NCBI GenBank assembly: GCA_008501635.1
Contig: QQUJ01000029.1
Coordinates: forward strand, 103,582-167,581
DNA length: 64,000 nucleotides
Direction: 5' to 3'
Origin: Pseudomonadota bacterium
GTDB taxonomy: Bacteria; Pseudomonadota; Gammaproteobacteria; QQUJ01
Shown: one piece after another, positions 63,776 to 64,000 of the stretch
Numbering within the stretch: the first letter of the stretch is position 1
Layout of the letters: each line of letters starts with the position of its first letter
Made by a program: the position numbers and the translations under genes
The notes under the pieces: generated by a model
Told to the model about the DNA's origin: nothing
The model's database searches: none
The model's input: the letters and a program-made list of their open reading frames with translations, nothing else

Positions 63776-64000
63776 AGGGAACGTCTGAATAAGTGATGCA
63801 AACCAGCACGGCCGATTCAATATGTTTGTGTTTTTCATCATAAGGAGCGTTTGCAGGCAGTATTCGGCTCAATATGGGCCGTTTTCTAGCCGTTTTGTGC
63901 GCCGTTGCGGTTTATCAGGCGCACCAATCCTATGTCGGGCATCGCAATCGTCGCCGCGCCAGGTACAGATTGGTCAATGCACTCAGTACAAACAAGGCAT
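63776..64000 (-). mobile_element. Possible 3' end of an IS5-like insertion sequence (partial)
   Basis: On the minus strand the last bases of the window encode ALFVLSALTNLYLARRRLRCPT followed by TAG (stop at 63930-63932), a pattern like the C-terminus of IS5-group transposases. It is followed by about 150 bp of non-coding sequence ending near GGGAACGTCTGAATAA (63776 on), which may be the terminal repeat. The rest lies outside the window. Confidence 0.45.

Overview
This 64 kb window comes from a gammaproteobacterium, most likely a Chromatiales-like lineage (purple-sulfur or sulfur-oxidiser type); that placement is an inference from gene order and protein content, not from a search. About 46 kb of the left side is dense, moderately GC-rich core chromosome in a gammaproteobacterial order. 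The rest is accessory DNA with decayed genes, long direct repeats and an AT-richer right end.

Core part, read right to left on the minus strand: hrcA-grpE-dnaK-dnaJ (heat-shock chaperones, with a CIRCE operator and two sigma32-type promoters), dapB, carA-carB, greA, rlmE, ftsH, folP, glmM, tpiA, secG, tRNA-Leu(GAG), the full 14-gene nuoA-N operon for respiratory complex I, initiator tRNA-fMet (metY), a rimP leader with a terminator hairpin, then rimP-nusA-infB-rbfA-truB-rpsO-pnp. Plus-strand genes in the core are yhbY, recN, bamE, smpB and the tmRNA gene ssrA; fur and ratA-ratB lie between them on the minus strand.

Accessory part (from the 3' end of ssrA to the window end). A 680-bp direct repeat begins in the last 14 nt of ssrA (46844-47523) and recurs at 55239-55917. 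The roughly 7.7 kb between the copies carries mostly short envelope and stress genes: two small lipoproteins, two fused and frameshifted Crp/Fnr regulators, a coiled-coil protein, a DUF1840 protein, an Lmo0937-type and a Thivi_2564-type membrane peptide, a SYLF protein, a PLDc_N-type protein broken by an amber codon, and an AsmA-like protein. The second copy abuts a truncated PIN-domain (VapC) remnant that reads in frame into an EamA exporter, followed by a nitronate monooxygenase-like gene.

Next, a 105-bp direct repeat (58207-58311 and 62421-62525) flanks a two-gene module: a stand-alone glycyl radical enzyme and its radical-SAM activase. The enzyme has the glycyl loop, but its catalytic cysteine motif reads GCVVP rather than GCVEP, so its substrate cannot be assigned. 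After it come a MITE-like element (a diverged partial copy sits at the smpB stop codon), a CheX-REC fusion protein, and what may be the 3' end of an IS5-like insertion sequence at the window edge.

No rRNA genes, CRISPR arrays, integrase genes or complete transposase genes were found. The best candidates for something undescribed are the glycyl radical module with its flanking repeats and the repeat-bounded stress-gene block at ssrA.
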